Origin: Mercurialis annua
Lineage: Eukaryota; Streptophyta; Magnoliopsida; Malpighiales; Euphorbiaceae
Direction: 5' to 3'
DNA length: 64,000 bases
Assembly (NCBI RefSeq): GCF_937616625.2
Contig: NC_065572.1
Span: 38,901,653 to 38,965,652 of the forward strand
Below, in pieces: positions 36,706-47,541 of the stretch (position 1 is its first letter; every line of letters begins with the position of its first letter). Made by a program: the position numbers and the translations under genes. The notes beneath the pieces are model-generated. The model did no database searches. It had not been told where the DNA came from and worked only from the letters and a program-made list of their open reading frames with translations.

Positions 36706-39287
36706 GACTTCTGTTTTTCTGGTGCTTGGTGATTCGAAATTTCCTTTAGCTGCATTTTAGTGAATAGATCTCCAAGTTCGGACGCTGATTTGGCTATGGC
36801 GTCGGCTTCGGTGTTTTCCTCTCTCGGGATTTGAATGATTTCCCATTGTCCTCCTTGTGCTTCCAGCTGTTGGAGCTGTGTTTTGACTTGACTCAGGTAT
36901 TCGATCATCCCTGTTTCTTTGGCTTGATATTCTCCCTTGACCTGATTTACCACCAGCTGGGAGTCGCTATAGATCTTTAGGATTTCCGTTCTTATTTCTA
37001 ATGCGAGGCCGAGGCCTGCGATTAGGGCTTCATACTCAGCTTCATTGTTGCTGGCGGCGAATTGGATGTTTACTCCATATTCGATCCTGATTTTTTCGGG
37101 TCCTTTGAGGATGGCTCCTGCTCCAGCTCTTTTTTCATTCGACGCTCCATCTACGTGGAGTTCCCATACCAAGGCTGGTTTGGGTTGGCCAGTCTCGGTT
37201 GGAGTTATTTCTGCTACGAAGTCCGCCAAAGCTTGTGCTTTCAGAGTCGGGCGAGGTTCGTATCTTATGTCGTGTTCGCTGAGTTGGATGGACCAGTGGA
37301 CTAATCTTCCGGAGGTTTCTGGTCGTTGGATCGCCTTTCGCAATGGTTGATTTGTTCTTACCACAACGTTGTGACTTTGGAAGTAGTATCTCAGCTTTTT
37401 AGCTGTGGTCAGTACGGCAAGTGCCATTTTTTCGATCTCGGGGTATCGTGTCTCCGCACCCTTCAGGACTCGACTAATGTAGTAGATTGGCTTCATCTCG
37501 TTATCTTCTTCCCTTACCAGCACTGTCCCGATGGTCTCGTGTGTGGTGCTGATGTATAGGTATAGTGTCTCCCCTTTCAGCGGTCTGCTTAGCAATGGAG
37601 GGGTGACGAGGAACTTCTTTATTTCTTCAAAGGCGTTCTCGCAGTCTTCATTCCATTCAAATTTTTGTGTTCCTTTGAGGGCTTTGAAGAAAGGCAAGCA
37701 TCTTTTTGCTGAGCAAGACATGAATCTACCGAGTGCTGTGATTCGCCCGTTGAGTTTTTGAACTTCATTTATGCTTCTTGGTGCCTTCATGTCCATAATT
37801 GCTTTGATCTTCTCGGGGTTCGCCTCTATTCCTCTTTGAGATATCATGAATCCCAGGAATTTCCCGCCTTGTACGCCGAACGTGCATTTGTCGGGGTTCA
37901 GCTTCATTCCAAACTTATTCAGTATGTTGAATGTTTCTTCAAGATCTTTTGCATGGGTTTCTTCCTTCTCGCTCTTGATGATTAGGTCGTCTACATACAC
38001 CTGGACTCGCTTTCCTATCTCGTCTTTGAACATGAAATTCATAAGTCTTTGGTATGTTGCTCCAGCATTTTTCAAGCCAAAAGGCATTGCCGTGTAGCAG
38101 TAAGTTCCTCCCTCCGTGATGAATGAAGTTTTTTCCTGGTCTTGCTCCTTCATCTGGATTTGGTGGTAGCCTTGAGCTGCGTCGGCTAGGCTATACATCG
38201 CGTGTCCAGCAGTAGAGTCCACGAGTTGATCGATATCTGGGAGAGGGTAGCTATCTTTAGGACACGCTTTGTTTAGATCGGTGTAATCCACACACATTCT
38301 GTTTTTCCCGTTGGCTTTCTTTACGATAACTACGTTAGCTACCCATTCGGGGTAGTGGACTTCTCGTATGAATCCTGCTTTCTCCAGTTTTTCTACTTCT
38401 TCAGCGATTATTTTCTGTTTTTCTTCCGAGAACTTCCTTTTCTTTTGCTTCACTGGGTTCGCCGCTTCTGCTACATTTAGATCATGAGTAATGACTTGGG
38501 GGTCTATTCCGACTATTTCTGATGCGTTTGCAGCGAAGGTTTTGACGTTGTTTTTCAGCATGGCCGTGATTTCGCTTTCGATCTTTGAGTTCATGTTTGC
38601 GCCGAGATTTACTCTTTTCTCCTTGTCGAGTTGGAGTTTCTTTGTTTCGCCTTCGGGTGCTGTTTCTTTTTCTTCGATGTCGTGATTAAGGATTTCTTCT
38701 ATTGCCATTGCTTCGCCTGATTCTTTTATTGCTTGCTCGTAGCACTTTTTCGCCTCGGCTCGGTTTCCTTGTATCGTGATAATTCCTTGTTTCGTCGGTA
38801 TCTTCATGGTCAGCGCCTTTATGCTCGTCACGGCGGCTGAGTCGTGGAGGAAAGGTCTCCCCAGTATCGCGTTGTACGGCAGGTCGATTTCTACGACGCT
38901 AAACCGTGTAGGTAATTCCTCGCTTTTCCTTGTCCTTCCTAGCTTGACATCGAGTGTAATTGTTCCGTTGGGCTTAATTGGCAAGCCCCCAAATCCTACC
39001 ACAGGCGTGGCATTTCGTTTTAGTTCCGCTAGGTCTCCTCCTAGGCTTTCGTAGGCCTTTTTTGTTATTAGGTTTATTGCGCTTCCTTCATCGATCAGGA
39101 TTCTCTCAACATTCCAGTGTTCGATGATCATGGCCACCACCAGAGCTTCGTTGTGCTCTTCAGCTATTCTCCCGAAGTCCTCTCCGTCAAAAGTCACTGG
39201 AGGAGGAGTTGAGAGTTCTGTTGCTTTTCGTTTTCTCTGTGTCGTTTGATCCTTCAGGTTTACTCTTTCAGAAGTCATCTTCTTCAA
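36675..39287 (-). CDS. pol: Tat protease - reverse transcriptase - RNase H - archaeal-type RNase H
   Basis: 870 codons. The start used is an ATG 75 bp from the 5' LTR, but the true polyprotein would begin with gag, which is absent. Protease: ILIDEGSAINLI with Asp at residue 66. RT: residues ~290-480, with MYSLADAAQGYHQ and YVDD at 431-434. First RNase H: ~570-690, lacking the usual Asp (LYLYIS), as is common in Tat. Second RNase H: ~707-840, with HVDGAS, NNEAEYEA, YSDSQLVV and ENTEADA supplying the acidic residues. RT and RNase H copy the element RNA into DNA inside the particle. The frame is otherwise open. Confidence 0.92.
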   Translation of the reverse strand: MKKMTSERVNLKDQTTQRKRKATELSTPPPVTFDGEDFGRIAEEHNEALVVAMIIEHWNVERILIDEGSAINLITKKAYESLGGDLAELKRNATPVVGFGGLPIKPNGTITLDVKLGRTRKSEELPTRFSVVEIDLPYNAILGRPFLHDSAAVTSIKALTMKIPTKQGIITIQGNRAEAKKCYEQAIKESGEAMAIEEILNHDIEEKETAPEGETKKLQLDKEKRVNLGANMNSKIESEITAMLKNNVKTFAANASEIVGIDPQVITHDLNVAEAANPVKQKKRKFSEEKQKIIAEEVEKLEKAGFIREVHYPEWVANVVIVKKANGKNRMCVDYTDLNKACPKDSYPLPDIDQLVDSTAGHAMYSLADAAQGYHQIQMKEQDQEKTSFITEGGTYCYTAMPFGLKNAGATYQRLMNFMFKDEIGKRVQVYVDDLIIKSEKEETHAKDLEETFNILNKFGMKLNPDKCTFGVQGGKFLGFMISQRGIEANPEKIKAIMDMKAPRSINEVQKLNGRITALGRFMSCSAKRCLPFFKALKGTQKFEWNEDCENAFEEIKKFLVTPPLLSRPLKGETLYLYISTTHETIGTVLVREEDNEMKPIYYISRVLKGAETRYPEIEKMALAVLTTAKKLRYYFQSHNVVVRTNQPLRKAIQRPETSGRLVHWSIQLSEHDIRYEPRPTLKAQALADFVAEITPTETGQPKPALVWELHVDGASNEKRAGAGAILKGPEKIRIEYGVNIQFAASNNEAEYEALIAGLGLALEIRTEILKIYSDSQLVVNQVKGEYQAKETGMIEYLSQVKTQLQQLEAQGGQWEIIQIPREENTEADAIAKSASELGDLFTKMQLKEISNHQAPEKQKSWQSRRPTPG

Positions 39288-39362
39288 TGAGATTTGTATT
39301 TGAGTTCAGAAAAGCTCCTTCTCTTGAAGTTTAGTTAAGCTTTTCCCACAGACGGCGCCAAT
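39288..39362 (-). promoter_or_regulatory. Tat primer-binding site and short leader
   Basis: Two bases after the 5' LTR the minus strand reads TGGCGCCGTCTGTGGG (39345-39360), a PBS of the TGGCGCC type used by Tat and Athila elements. I do not assign the tRNA. The leader is unusually short because gag is missing. Confidence 0.8.
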
Positions 39363-39955
39363 TGATGGAGTCTGCCTTCTGAACCGGTGAGTGAACCTGC
39401 AAAACAGGGTAGAAGCTAACCGGACGGTGGTTGTCCGATTAACTCTCCGATGCTAAAGTCAGTCTAGAGCTTTGAGCAGCGTTTTGAGTATATGAATGTA
39501 ATTGTGATTCTAGGCATACCTCGTGCTCCTTTTATAGTAGTCGAATATACCTAGTAGAGTTGTATTAGGCAGGTGAATCCTACTTTGTAGGGATTCGGCC
39601 GTATCGTAGAGATTCTCCTGATTTGTTGGGATCTACCTTAATCTGATAAGAGTCCTATTTAGGAACGTCTTCCTAAATAGTCTTATCTTCCTAAAGTAGA
39701 GCTTATCCTTCCATATGTAGTGTTTGTGTCCTAATAGGACAATATTTCCATACTTAGTCGTTTACCCGAATCCCGGACCTGACGCGCTCTCGGCGGATCA
39801 TGTGGGATTCGGTCTTTATTAGTGTGTTACCGAATCTTAGAGATTCGGCATCTCCTTCATATCTTTCGGTCTTCAGGGGGAGTCCGGTGTCGCCGGAGAG
39901 TGGATCTCCTGTAACTCGGCTCCATTATACTTTCAGTAGGATTCGGTATCCATCA
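39363..39955 (-). repeat. Tat 5' LTR (593 bp)
   Basis: It looks identical to 32067-32659 over its whole length. Confidence 0.95.
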
Positions 39956-39960
39956 GCTAC
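39956..39960. repeat. Tat target-site duplication, right copy (GCTAC)
   Basis: It pairs with 32062-32066. Confidence 0.93.
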
Positions 39961-41448
39961 TAATAATTTATTTAATTAAAAATAAATTAAAAAAAATGCT
40001 TAAAATCTTAAAACGTCAAATTGACACGTGTAGTCAATATTCCAAAATATAATAATTACCGAAGTAATTTTAAATTATTAATTATAATTATAATTATCAC
40101 TTTTCATTTATAATAATTAAAATAATTAATAATAGTTTAAAAAAAATGTGAAGTAGTTAATTTACTTAAGGGATTCAATTGAGTAAAATAAACAATTAAA
40201 TAGTCAAACTAGCATATTAGCCATCCCTTCCAACCAAATAAAACAATTTCTTCTGCCATAACCCAAGGAACCCGCCAAACATAAATTCAAATCAACAAAT
40301 TATCAAAGTTCATACTATAAACCATAATAACCTAATAATCTTGTAAACTAAACAAGAATCAATGATAAGAATCATTAATATGGTTGCTACAGTAACCAAA
40401 ATCATGAAAACTAAAACAATAGCTAAAATTCTGAAAACAAAGCATGAACTAGATTCTTAATAATAACTTAACTCATGAGATCAATTTTTAAAACAACTAA
40501 TGCTATGGAGAAAATATGGACCATCTCAGAAGCAAGAAATCACTCGGCCAAAACAAGAACAAGATCACAGGTAATACTCATGAAAGGACCACGAACCAAA
40601 GTCAACATAATTCAAGAGATTTGAATATACCGTTTGAAGATAACACGTCCAATGTTTATAGAGGTGATCCGGCTCAGATTTGTTGTGAAATTAATGCCTA
40701 ACATAAGAAGGAATTACATCCAAGGGCAAACTTAGGATTTGACAGAAAACAAAATAAATGGAAATCCAATATTATCGCAAAAACGATGAAACGACGGCGG
40801 CTCAAGCGAAGAGTATACGTACCGTTTCTGATTCCAAAATTATTGAATTGTAGGGGATCGAGTCTCCTACGGCTGAGACGAAACGGATCTCCAGAAAAAG
40901 TTAAAACGAATGAGAACGACTCAGCGAACGGAAGTGTCGATATAAGCAAAACTGAGAATTATGAACAAGAAACTTACTGAAAACAGCAAGGATTTTAGGG
41001 AGATTGGGAAGCGTTTTTTTCTCAAAAAATCTAGAGGATGATGACGGCTAGGGTTGATGGAAAAGATTAAAAACAGAATAGGGTTTTTAAGTGAACAAAA
41101 CGAATGAATAGAAAGAAGAACGCATCAATTTCAGTTTGTGTTCACTGCTTCTAAGGCTTTATAATATACAAAAGGCATGGGCCTTTGATTTTACACAAAA
41201 GAATGGCCAAATCACGTGGGAACTAATACCAGTGCATGAATTGCATGAAAATTTCAAATACTTTTCTTTTTCTTTTCTTTTTTTCCTTTTAAAAATTAAT
41301 AAAACAAACCAACCACGAATCGAATCAACGAACGACTAAAATAAAGTTTAATAGAAATATATAATAATAATAATAAATTACCTAAAACTTGAAGGAATGT
41401 AAAAATTATAAATAAAAAAATAATAATTTAAAATTACGGGATATTACA
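39961..41448 (-). repeat. E3 solo LTR, U3/R-side part
   Basis: The minus strand starts TGTAATATCCCGTAA at 41448. A TATA-like GTATATTATAAA lies at 41158-41169 (+280) and a donor-like CAGTAAGT at 40972-40979 (about +471). Non-coding; the short open frames seen here are chance. Confidence 0.82.
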
Positions 41449-44400
41449 GAAATAAATACAAGCGTTTCACCTTTTTAGCAATTTAAGCCAAACGTTTACA
41501 AATATTGCGAAACAAATCCAAACGTTTAACCTTTTTAGCGATTTAAGCCCAACGTTTACAAACGTTACGAAACAAATCCAAATGTTTCCCCATTTTAGCG
41601 ATTTAAGCCAAATCTTTGAAACATTACGAAATAAATACAAACGTTTGCAAACAATACGGAACAAAAACAAACGTTTCACATTTTTATCAATTTAAGCCAA
41701 ACGTTTACAAACGTTTCACCTTTTTAGCTATTTAAGCCAAACGTTTACAAACGTTACGAAACAAATCCAAACGTTTCCTTATTTTAGCAATTTAAACAAA
41801 ACGTATACAAACATTACGACACAAATCCAAATGTTCCCTATTTTAACGATTTAAGCCAAAAGTTTACAAACATTACGAAACAAATCCAAACGTTTCACCT
41901 TTTTCAAGATTTAAGCCAAACGTTTACAAATATTTAGAAACAAAACCAAACGTTTAAAATGTTACGAAAAAAATCCAAACGTTTCACATTTTTAGCGATT
42001 TAAGTCAAACGTTTACAAACGTTACGAAACAAAACCAAACGTTCCACATTTTTAGCGATTTAAGCCAAACGTTTAAAAAAGTTACGAAACAAATCCAAGC
42101 GTTTCACCTTTTTAGCCATTTAAGCCAAACGTTCACAAACGTTGCGAAACAAATCCAAACGTTTCACCTTTTTTGCGATTTAAGCCAAACTTTTATTAAC
42201 GTAACGAAAGAAAACCAAACATTTATAAACGTTACGAAATAAATCCAAACGTTTACAAACGTTACGAAACAAATCCAAACGTTTCACCATTTTAGCGTTA
42301 AGCCAAACATTTACAAATGTTACGAAACAAATTCAAACTTTCACCATTTTAGCAATTTTAGCCAAACGTTAACAAACGTTACAAAACAAATCCAAACGTT
42401 TCACCTTTTTGGGGATTGAAGCCAAATGTTTACAAACGTTAAGAAACAAATCCAAACGTTTCACCATTTTAGCAATTTAAGCCAAACATTTACAAAGGTT
42501 ACAAAACAAATCGAAACGTTTCCCCATTTTATCGATTTAAGCCAAACGTTTATAAACGTAACGAAACAAAACCAAACATTTACAAACATTACGAAATAAA
42601 TCCAAACGTTTACAACCGTTTCCCCATTTTAGCGTTAAGCTAAACGTTACCAAACAAATCCAAACTTTCACCTTTTTAGCGATTTAAGCCAAACGTTAAC
42701 AAACGTTACGGAATAAATCCAAACGTTTCACCATTTTAGGGGTTGAAGCCAAACGTTTGCAAACACTAAGAAATAAAACCAAACGTTTCCCCATTTTAGC
42801 GATTTAAGCCAAAAGATTATAAACGTTACGAAACAAAACCAAACATTTACAAACGTTACGAAACAAATCAAAATGTTTACAAACGTTACGAAAAAAATCC
42901 AAACGTTTCACCATTTTAGCGATTTAAGCCAAACGTTTACAAACGATACCAAATAAATCCAAACGTTTCACCTTTTTAGCAATTTAGCCAGACGTTTACA
43001 AAAATTACGAAACAAATCCAAACGTTTCCCAATTTTGGCGATTTAAGCTAAACGTTTTCAAACGTTACTAAACAAATCAAAACGTTTGCAATTGAAGCCA
43101 AACGTTTACAAATATTACGAAACAAATCCAAATATTTCACCTTTTCAGCAATATAAGCCAAGCGTTTACAAAAATTACGAAACAAATCCAAGCGTTTCAC
43201 CCTTTTAGCAATGTAAGCCAAACGTTTACAAACGTTACGAAACAAATCCAAGCGTTTCACCTTTTTAGCAATATAAGCCAAACGTTTACAAACGTTAGGA
43301 AACAAATCCAAACGTTTCACCTTTTAAGAGATTTAATCCAAACGTTTACAAATGTTACGAAACAAATCCAAACATTTCCCTTTTTTAGCGATTGAAGCCA
43401 AACGTTTACAAATGTTACGACACAAATCCAAACGTTTCCCCTTTTTAGTGATTGAAGCCAAACGTTTACAAATGTTACGAAACAAGCCAAATGTTTACAA
43501 ACGTTACAAAACAAATCCAAACGTTTCCGCATTTTAGCGATTTAAGACAAACGTTTACAAACGTTACGAAACAAATCCAAACGTTTCGCCTTTTACTGAT
43601 TTAAGCGAAACGTTTACAAATGCTAAGAAACAAAACAAAACGTTTAAAACGTTACGAAACAAATCCAAACATTTCACATTTTTAGCGATTTAAGCCAAAC
43701 GTTACGGAACAAAACCAAACGTTTAAAATTTTTGGCAATTTAAACCAAACGTTACGAAACAAATCCAAGCGTTTCACCTTTTTAGCTGTTTAAGCCAACC
43801 GTTTACAAAAGTTACGAAAGAAATCCAAGAGTTTCACCTTTTTAGCAATTTAAGCCAAACGTTTACAAACATTGCGAAACAAATCCAAACGTTTCCAATT
43901 TTTAGCGATTTAAGCCAAACGTTTACAAATGTTGCGAAACAAATCCAAACGTTTAACCTTTTTAGCGATTTAAGTCAAACGCTTACAAACGTTACGGAAC
44001 AAAACCAAACGTTTCCCATTTCTAGCGATTTAAGCCAAACGTTTACAAACGTTACGAAACAAATCCAAGAGTTTCTTCTTTTTAGCGATTTAAGCCAAAC
44101 GTTTACAAAAGTTACGAATCAAATCCAAGCGTTCCCCCTTTTTAGCAATTTAAGATAAACTTTTACAAACGTTGCGAAACAAATACAAACGTTTCACCTT
44201 TTTTGCGATTTAAGCAAAACGTTTACAAACGTTACGAAATAAAACCAAACGTTTGACCTTTTTAGCGATTCAAGCCAAATCTATAAAACGTTACGAAATA
44301 AATCCAAACGTATACAAACATTACGGAAAAAAACAAACGCTTCACATTTTTATCAATTTAAGCCAATCGTTTACAAACGTTACAAAACAAATCCAAACGT

Positions 44401-45381
44401 TTCACATTTTTAGCGATTGAAGCCAAACGTTTACAAACGTTACAAAACAAATCCAAACGTTTCCCCATTTTAGCGATTTAAGCCAAACGTTTATAAACGT
44501 AACGAAACAAAACCAAACATTTACAAACATTACGAAATGAATCCAAACGTTTACAAACGTTACGAAACAAATCCAAACGTTTCCCCATTTTAGCATTAAG
44601 CCAAACGTTACGAAACACATCCAAACGTTTCACCTTTTTAGCGATTTAAGCCAAACGTTTACAAACGTTTACAAACGTTACAAAACAAATCCAAACCTTT
44701 CACATTTTTAGGGATTGAAACCAAACGTTTACAAACGTTCAAAAACAAATCCAAACGTTTCCCCATTTTAGCGATTTAAGCCAAAAGTTTATAAACGTTA
44801 CGAAACAAAACCAAACGTTTACAAACGTTACGAAACAAATCCAAATGTTTACAAACGTTTCAAAAAAAATCCAAATGTTTCACCATTTTAGCGATTTAAG
44901 CCAAACGTTTACAAATGATACGAAACAAATCCAACTGTTTCCCCTTTTTAGCAATTTAGCCATATGTTTACAAACGTTACGAAACAAATTTAAACGTTTC
45001 CCCATTTTAGCGATTTAAGCCAAACATTTACAAACGTTACGAAATAAATCCAAACGTTTCCCCTTTTTTGCGATTGAAGCCAAACGTTTACAAACATTAC
45101 GAAACAAATCCAAACGTTTCCTCTTTTTAGCGATTTAAGCTAAACGTTTACACACGTTATGAAACAAATCCAACTGTTTCACCTTTTTAGCAATAATAGC
45201 CAAACGTTTACAAACGTTACGAAACAAATCCAAACGTTTCTCCTTTTTAGCGATTTAATCCAAACGTTTACAAATGTTACGAAACAAATCCAAACGTTTC
45301 ACCTTTTTAGCGATTGAAGCCAAACGTTTACAAATGTTACGACACAAATCCAAACGTTTCACCTTTTTAGCAATTGAAGCC
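41449..45381 (+). repeat. Satellite block C, 60-bp monomer
   Basis: About 65 tandem copies in the same orientation and with the same variant types as blocks A and B, for example TTTCCTTATT near 41774 and GATTGAAGCC monomers near 42415, 43390 and 45080. The first five bases, GAAAT, are the right copy of the E3 target duplication. The block ends at AAGCC, where E4 begins. Confidence 0.95.
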
Positions 45382-47507
45382 TGTCATGACCCAATCTCAG
45401 GGCCGAGACCGGCGTTAGGGAATGGGAGTGGTTGCTTCGAAACCCGTAGGAAGCCTAAAAACGTAAAATAATTTTTTCGCAAAAAAAATCCTCTGGCAAT
45501 AAAAATCACAAACATTTTATAACACAGCAGGTGTAAAACATTTAAAACATTAAAACATTAAAGTTATATTTACAGAAAACAATTTGATACAAAATATCTA
45601 TCTACTGCAACTCTAAGAGTAAAGTGTTGTTTCTTTACATACTTTCAAAAATACAGACTTCTGAAAGTAGGATAGAAGTCCGTTGTTTCAAAGCGTCTTT
45701 CACCTAAAAGGAAATCTTTGAGGAGTCAGTATATGAGAATATACTGAGTGAGTTCATATGTTTACTAATAAGTATTCAAATAAAATATAAAACATTATTC
45801 AATCATATGCAGCCAAGTACAAGATCCGATTGAAACCTTAATCCTCGAACATGCCAAACGTATGTACGCAAAGGAGAACTTATCCAATAGTCCGACCCGG
45901 GAGTATTCACACTCTACCACGTCAGCCGCACCAAATCTCTTGATTCCAATGGTGGGTCCAACCCACTAGTAGGTCCAACCTACTAGATACGGGGCTCAGG
46001 TTACACTGTAACCGAGTTCACTCTCGTATCGCATTCGTATATCCAACTTTGAAACTCGTTCTTAATTGTATTCATAACTGTATCAAATCAAAACTGGTGA
46101 TCACGCAGTCCTATTGCCGCTCAATAGGTAGCACGTTCCATCAGATCAATACTGGTTTCAAATCAAGCGTATATGCAATTCGTATAATGATTTCACACTA
46201 TAATATGTAAATCAAATATAAAGCAATATAAAATAATTTCTTGCGTAAATACTTAAAAAGTAAACTTGTATAAACTCACTGAAAACGCTAATCCAAAAAT
46301 ACTTCGGGGCTTAAAAACGTCAAGCTTCCTGAGCTCCTGGTCCAGCTGCTTCTTGCCTCGCCGGATCTAAAACAGTTTCAAAACATTTGACTCGAATCAG
46401 AATCCTATTCTAAGATTGACTTTAGACTCGAGACACGATACGTTATACTTTCATTAACCGTCGTGCTTCTCATGCATATCCCGTTAAACGATATCTAACT
46501 CGTTTACGGATCGTATATCTTTTCTAATTCAATTCTTGTTTAACCTCATCAGGTTAACGTCTCAAATTAATCGATAACTAGTTGAATACTAATCAATTTC
46601 AAATCACGGTATGCGCGTACGACAAATTTTCCTTAAAACGAATCAATCGGCGAAAATACTGTGCGTACGCGCGTCTTCCTGTGCGACTGCACAGGGGACT
46701 GTGCGTCAGCACAGTGTGACTGTGCGTTCGCATAGTCCATATAGACTGTGCGTTCGCATATTCCAGCTGTGCGTTCGCACATTTTGGCTGTACGACGCAC
46801 AGCCACGGGCTTAGCTCGGGATCGATTTCCGACGTGCTCCAATGCGTAAAAACATTCTAAACGTGTCCAAAACGCTAATTCTAACTTCAAAACATCCAAA
46901 TTCAATCCTATAATCGATAAAATGATAAAATCGTTTCGTGGCCTAAAACTTTAAATCAATATAACTTAAAATATATCCGTTTATACGATAAAATGTCAAG
47001 CTTACCGTGATACGCCACTGAAATACGATCGTTTCGAGTTATATAACGTCGAAAACGGACGAAAAACGGAAACCGAGCGACGAACAGTACGATATCGTCG
47101 TTGAAATGAAAAAGGAGAAGATGAAGGTTCTGGTGATTCCTTCATCTGAAGGAGATTATATATATTCTGGCTAATTTTTGCTTTAGTCCTTGGAACTTTT
47201 CAAAAATTTCAATTTAGTCCAAAACCTATCCGCGTCCAAATTTTAAACGATCTCTGATCGACTCGAAACTTTTACCATAAATACTATAAATTATTTCGCG
47301 GACTTTGGCGAAATAATTTCTGTCACGGGATTTATAATTTATTTTATATTAATTTTCGAAGTTATTTACTTAATTCCCGTAAAACCGCTCAATAAAATTT
47401 ATTCCAAATTCCCGATATAATTAAATTAAATTCTCCTTAATTTAATTTATCGGAAATTCCGACACGTGGCACGACTTCATTACCTTAAAATATTTTGGGG
47501 TATTACA
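45382..47507 (-). repeat. E4 3' LTR (2126 bp)
   Basis: It runs from TGTAATACCCC at 47507 to the TCATGACA end at 45382. A TATA-like run ATATATATAAT lies at 47156-47167 (+341) and GTAAG at 47001-47005 (+503). A GC-rich cluster of short palindromic repeats (CTGTGCGTTCGCA type) spans about 46660-46805. The left flank AAGCC is satellite. Confidence 0.87.
46655..46805. repeat. Tandem palindromic repeats in the E4 LTR
   Basis: Five to six imperfect copies of about 21-26 bp, each holding CTGTGCG...CGCA(C)AG, which folds on itself. GC content stands out from the AT-rich surroundings. Confidence 0.75.
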
Positions 47508-47522
47508 TTCACCCCCCCTTAA
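47508..47522 (-). promoter_or_regulatory. E4 polypurine tract
   Basis: The minus strand reads AAGGGGGGGTGAA directly before the TGTAATACCCC start of the 3' LTR. Confidence 0.78.
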
Positions 47523-47541
47523 AATAAATTCGTCCTCGAAT

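Larger units (their letters stand above)
32067..39955 (-). mobile_element. Tat-lineage Ty3/gypsy element, gag-less, with an antisense gene
   Basis: A 7889-bp element with 593-bp LTRs that look identical by eye and a perfect GCTAC duplication. The minus strand encodes protease, RT, a decayed RNase H, a second archaeal-type RNase H and integrase. The dual RNase H marks the Tat lineage. No gag exists: only 75 bp separate the 5' LTR from the protease reading frame. The plus strand carries an intron-bearing gene between the 3' LTR and the end of pol. The insertion lies in E3 and is recent. Confidence 0.93.
30700..41448 (-). mobile_element. E3: solo LTR of a Tekay-like element, interrupted by a Tat element
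   Basis: Without the Tat insertion (32067-39955) and one copy of its 5-bp duplication, this is 2855 bp running from TGTAATATCCCGTAA at 41448 to GGGTCGTGACA at 30700 (minus strand). That is one LTR length, similar to E1 (2739) and E5 (2904). No PBS, internal region or second LTR is present and satellite lies on both sides, so it is a solo LTR left by LTR-LTR recombination. Its outer part is closer by eye to E5 than to E1. Confidence 0.88.

Noticed and set aside
37045..39054. Several plus-strand frames opposite Tat pol
   Set aside because: Antisense shadows of the 870-codon pol frame. Unlike the 33282-35075 gene they show no domain, intron or promoter.
40516..41339. Short frames in the E3 LTR (for example 40516-40701, 40786-40980)
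   Set aside because: They lie in LTR regulatory sequence, cross the splice-donor region and have no recognisable motif.
41467..45471. Periodic reading frames in block C
   Set aside because: Satellite periodicity, as in blocks A and B; the last one even runs across the E4 LTR boundary.
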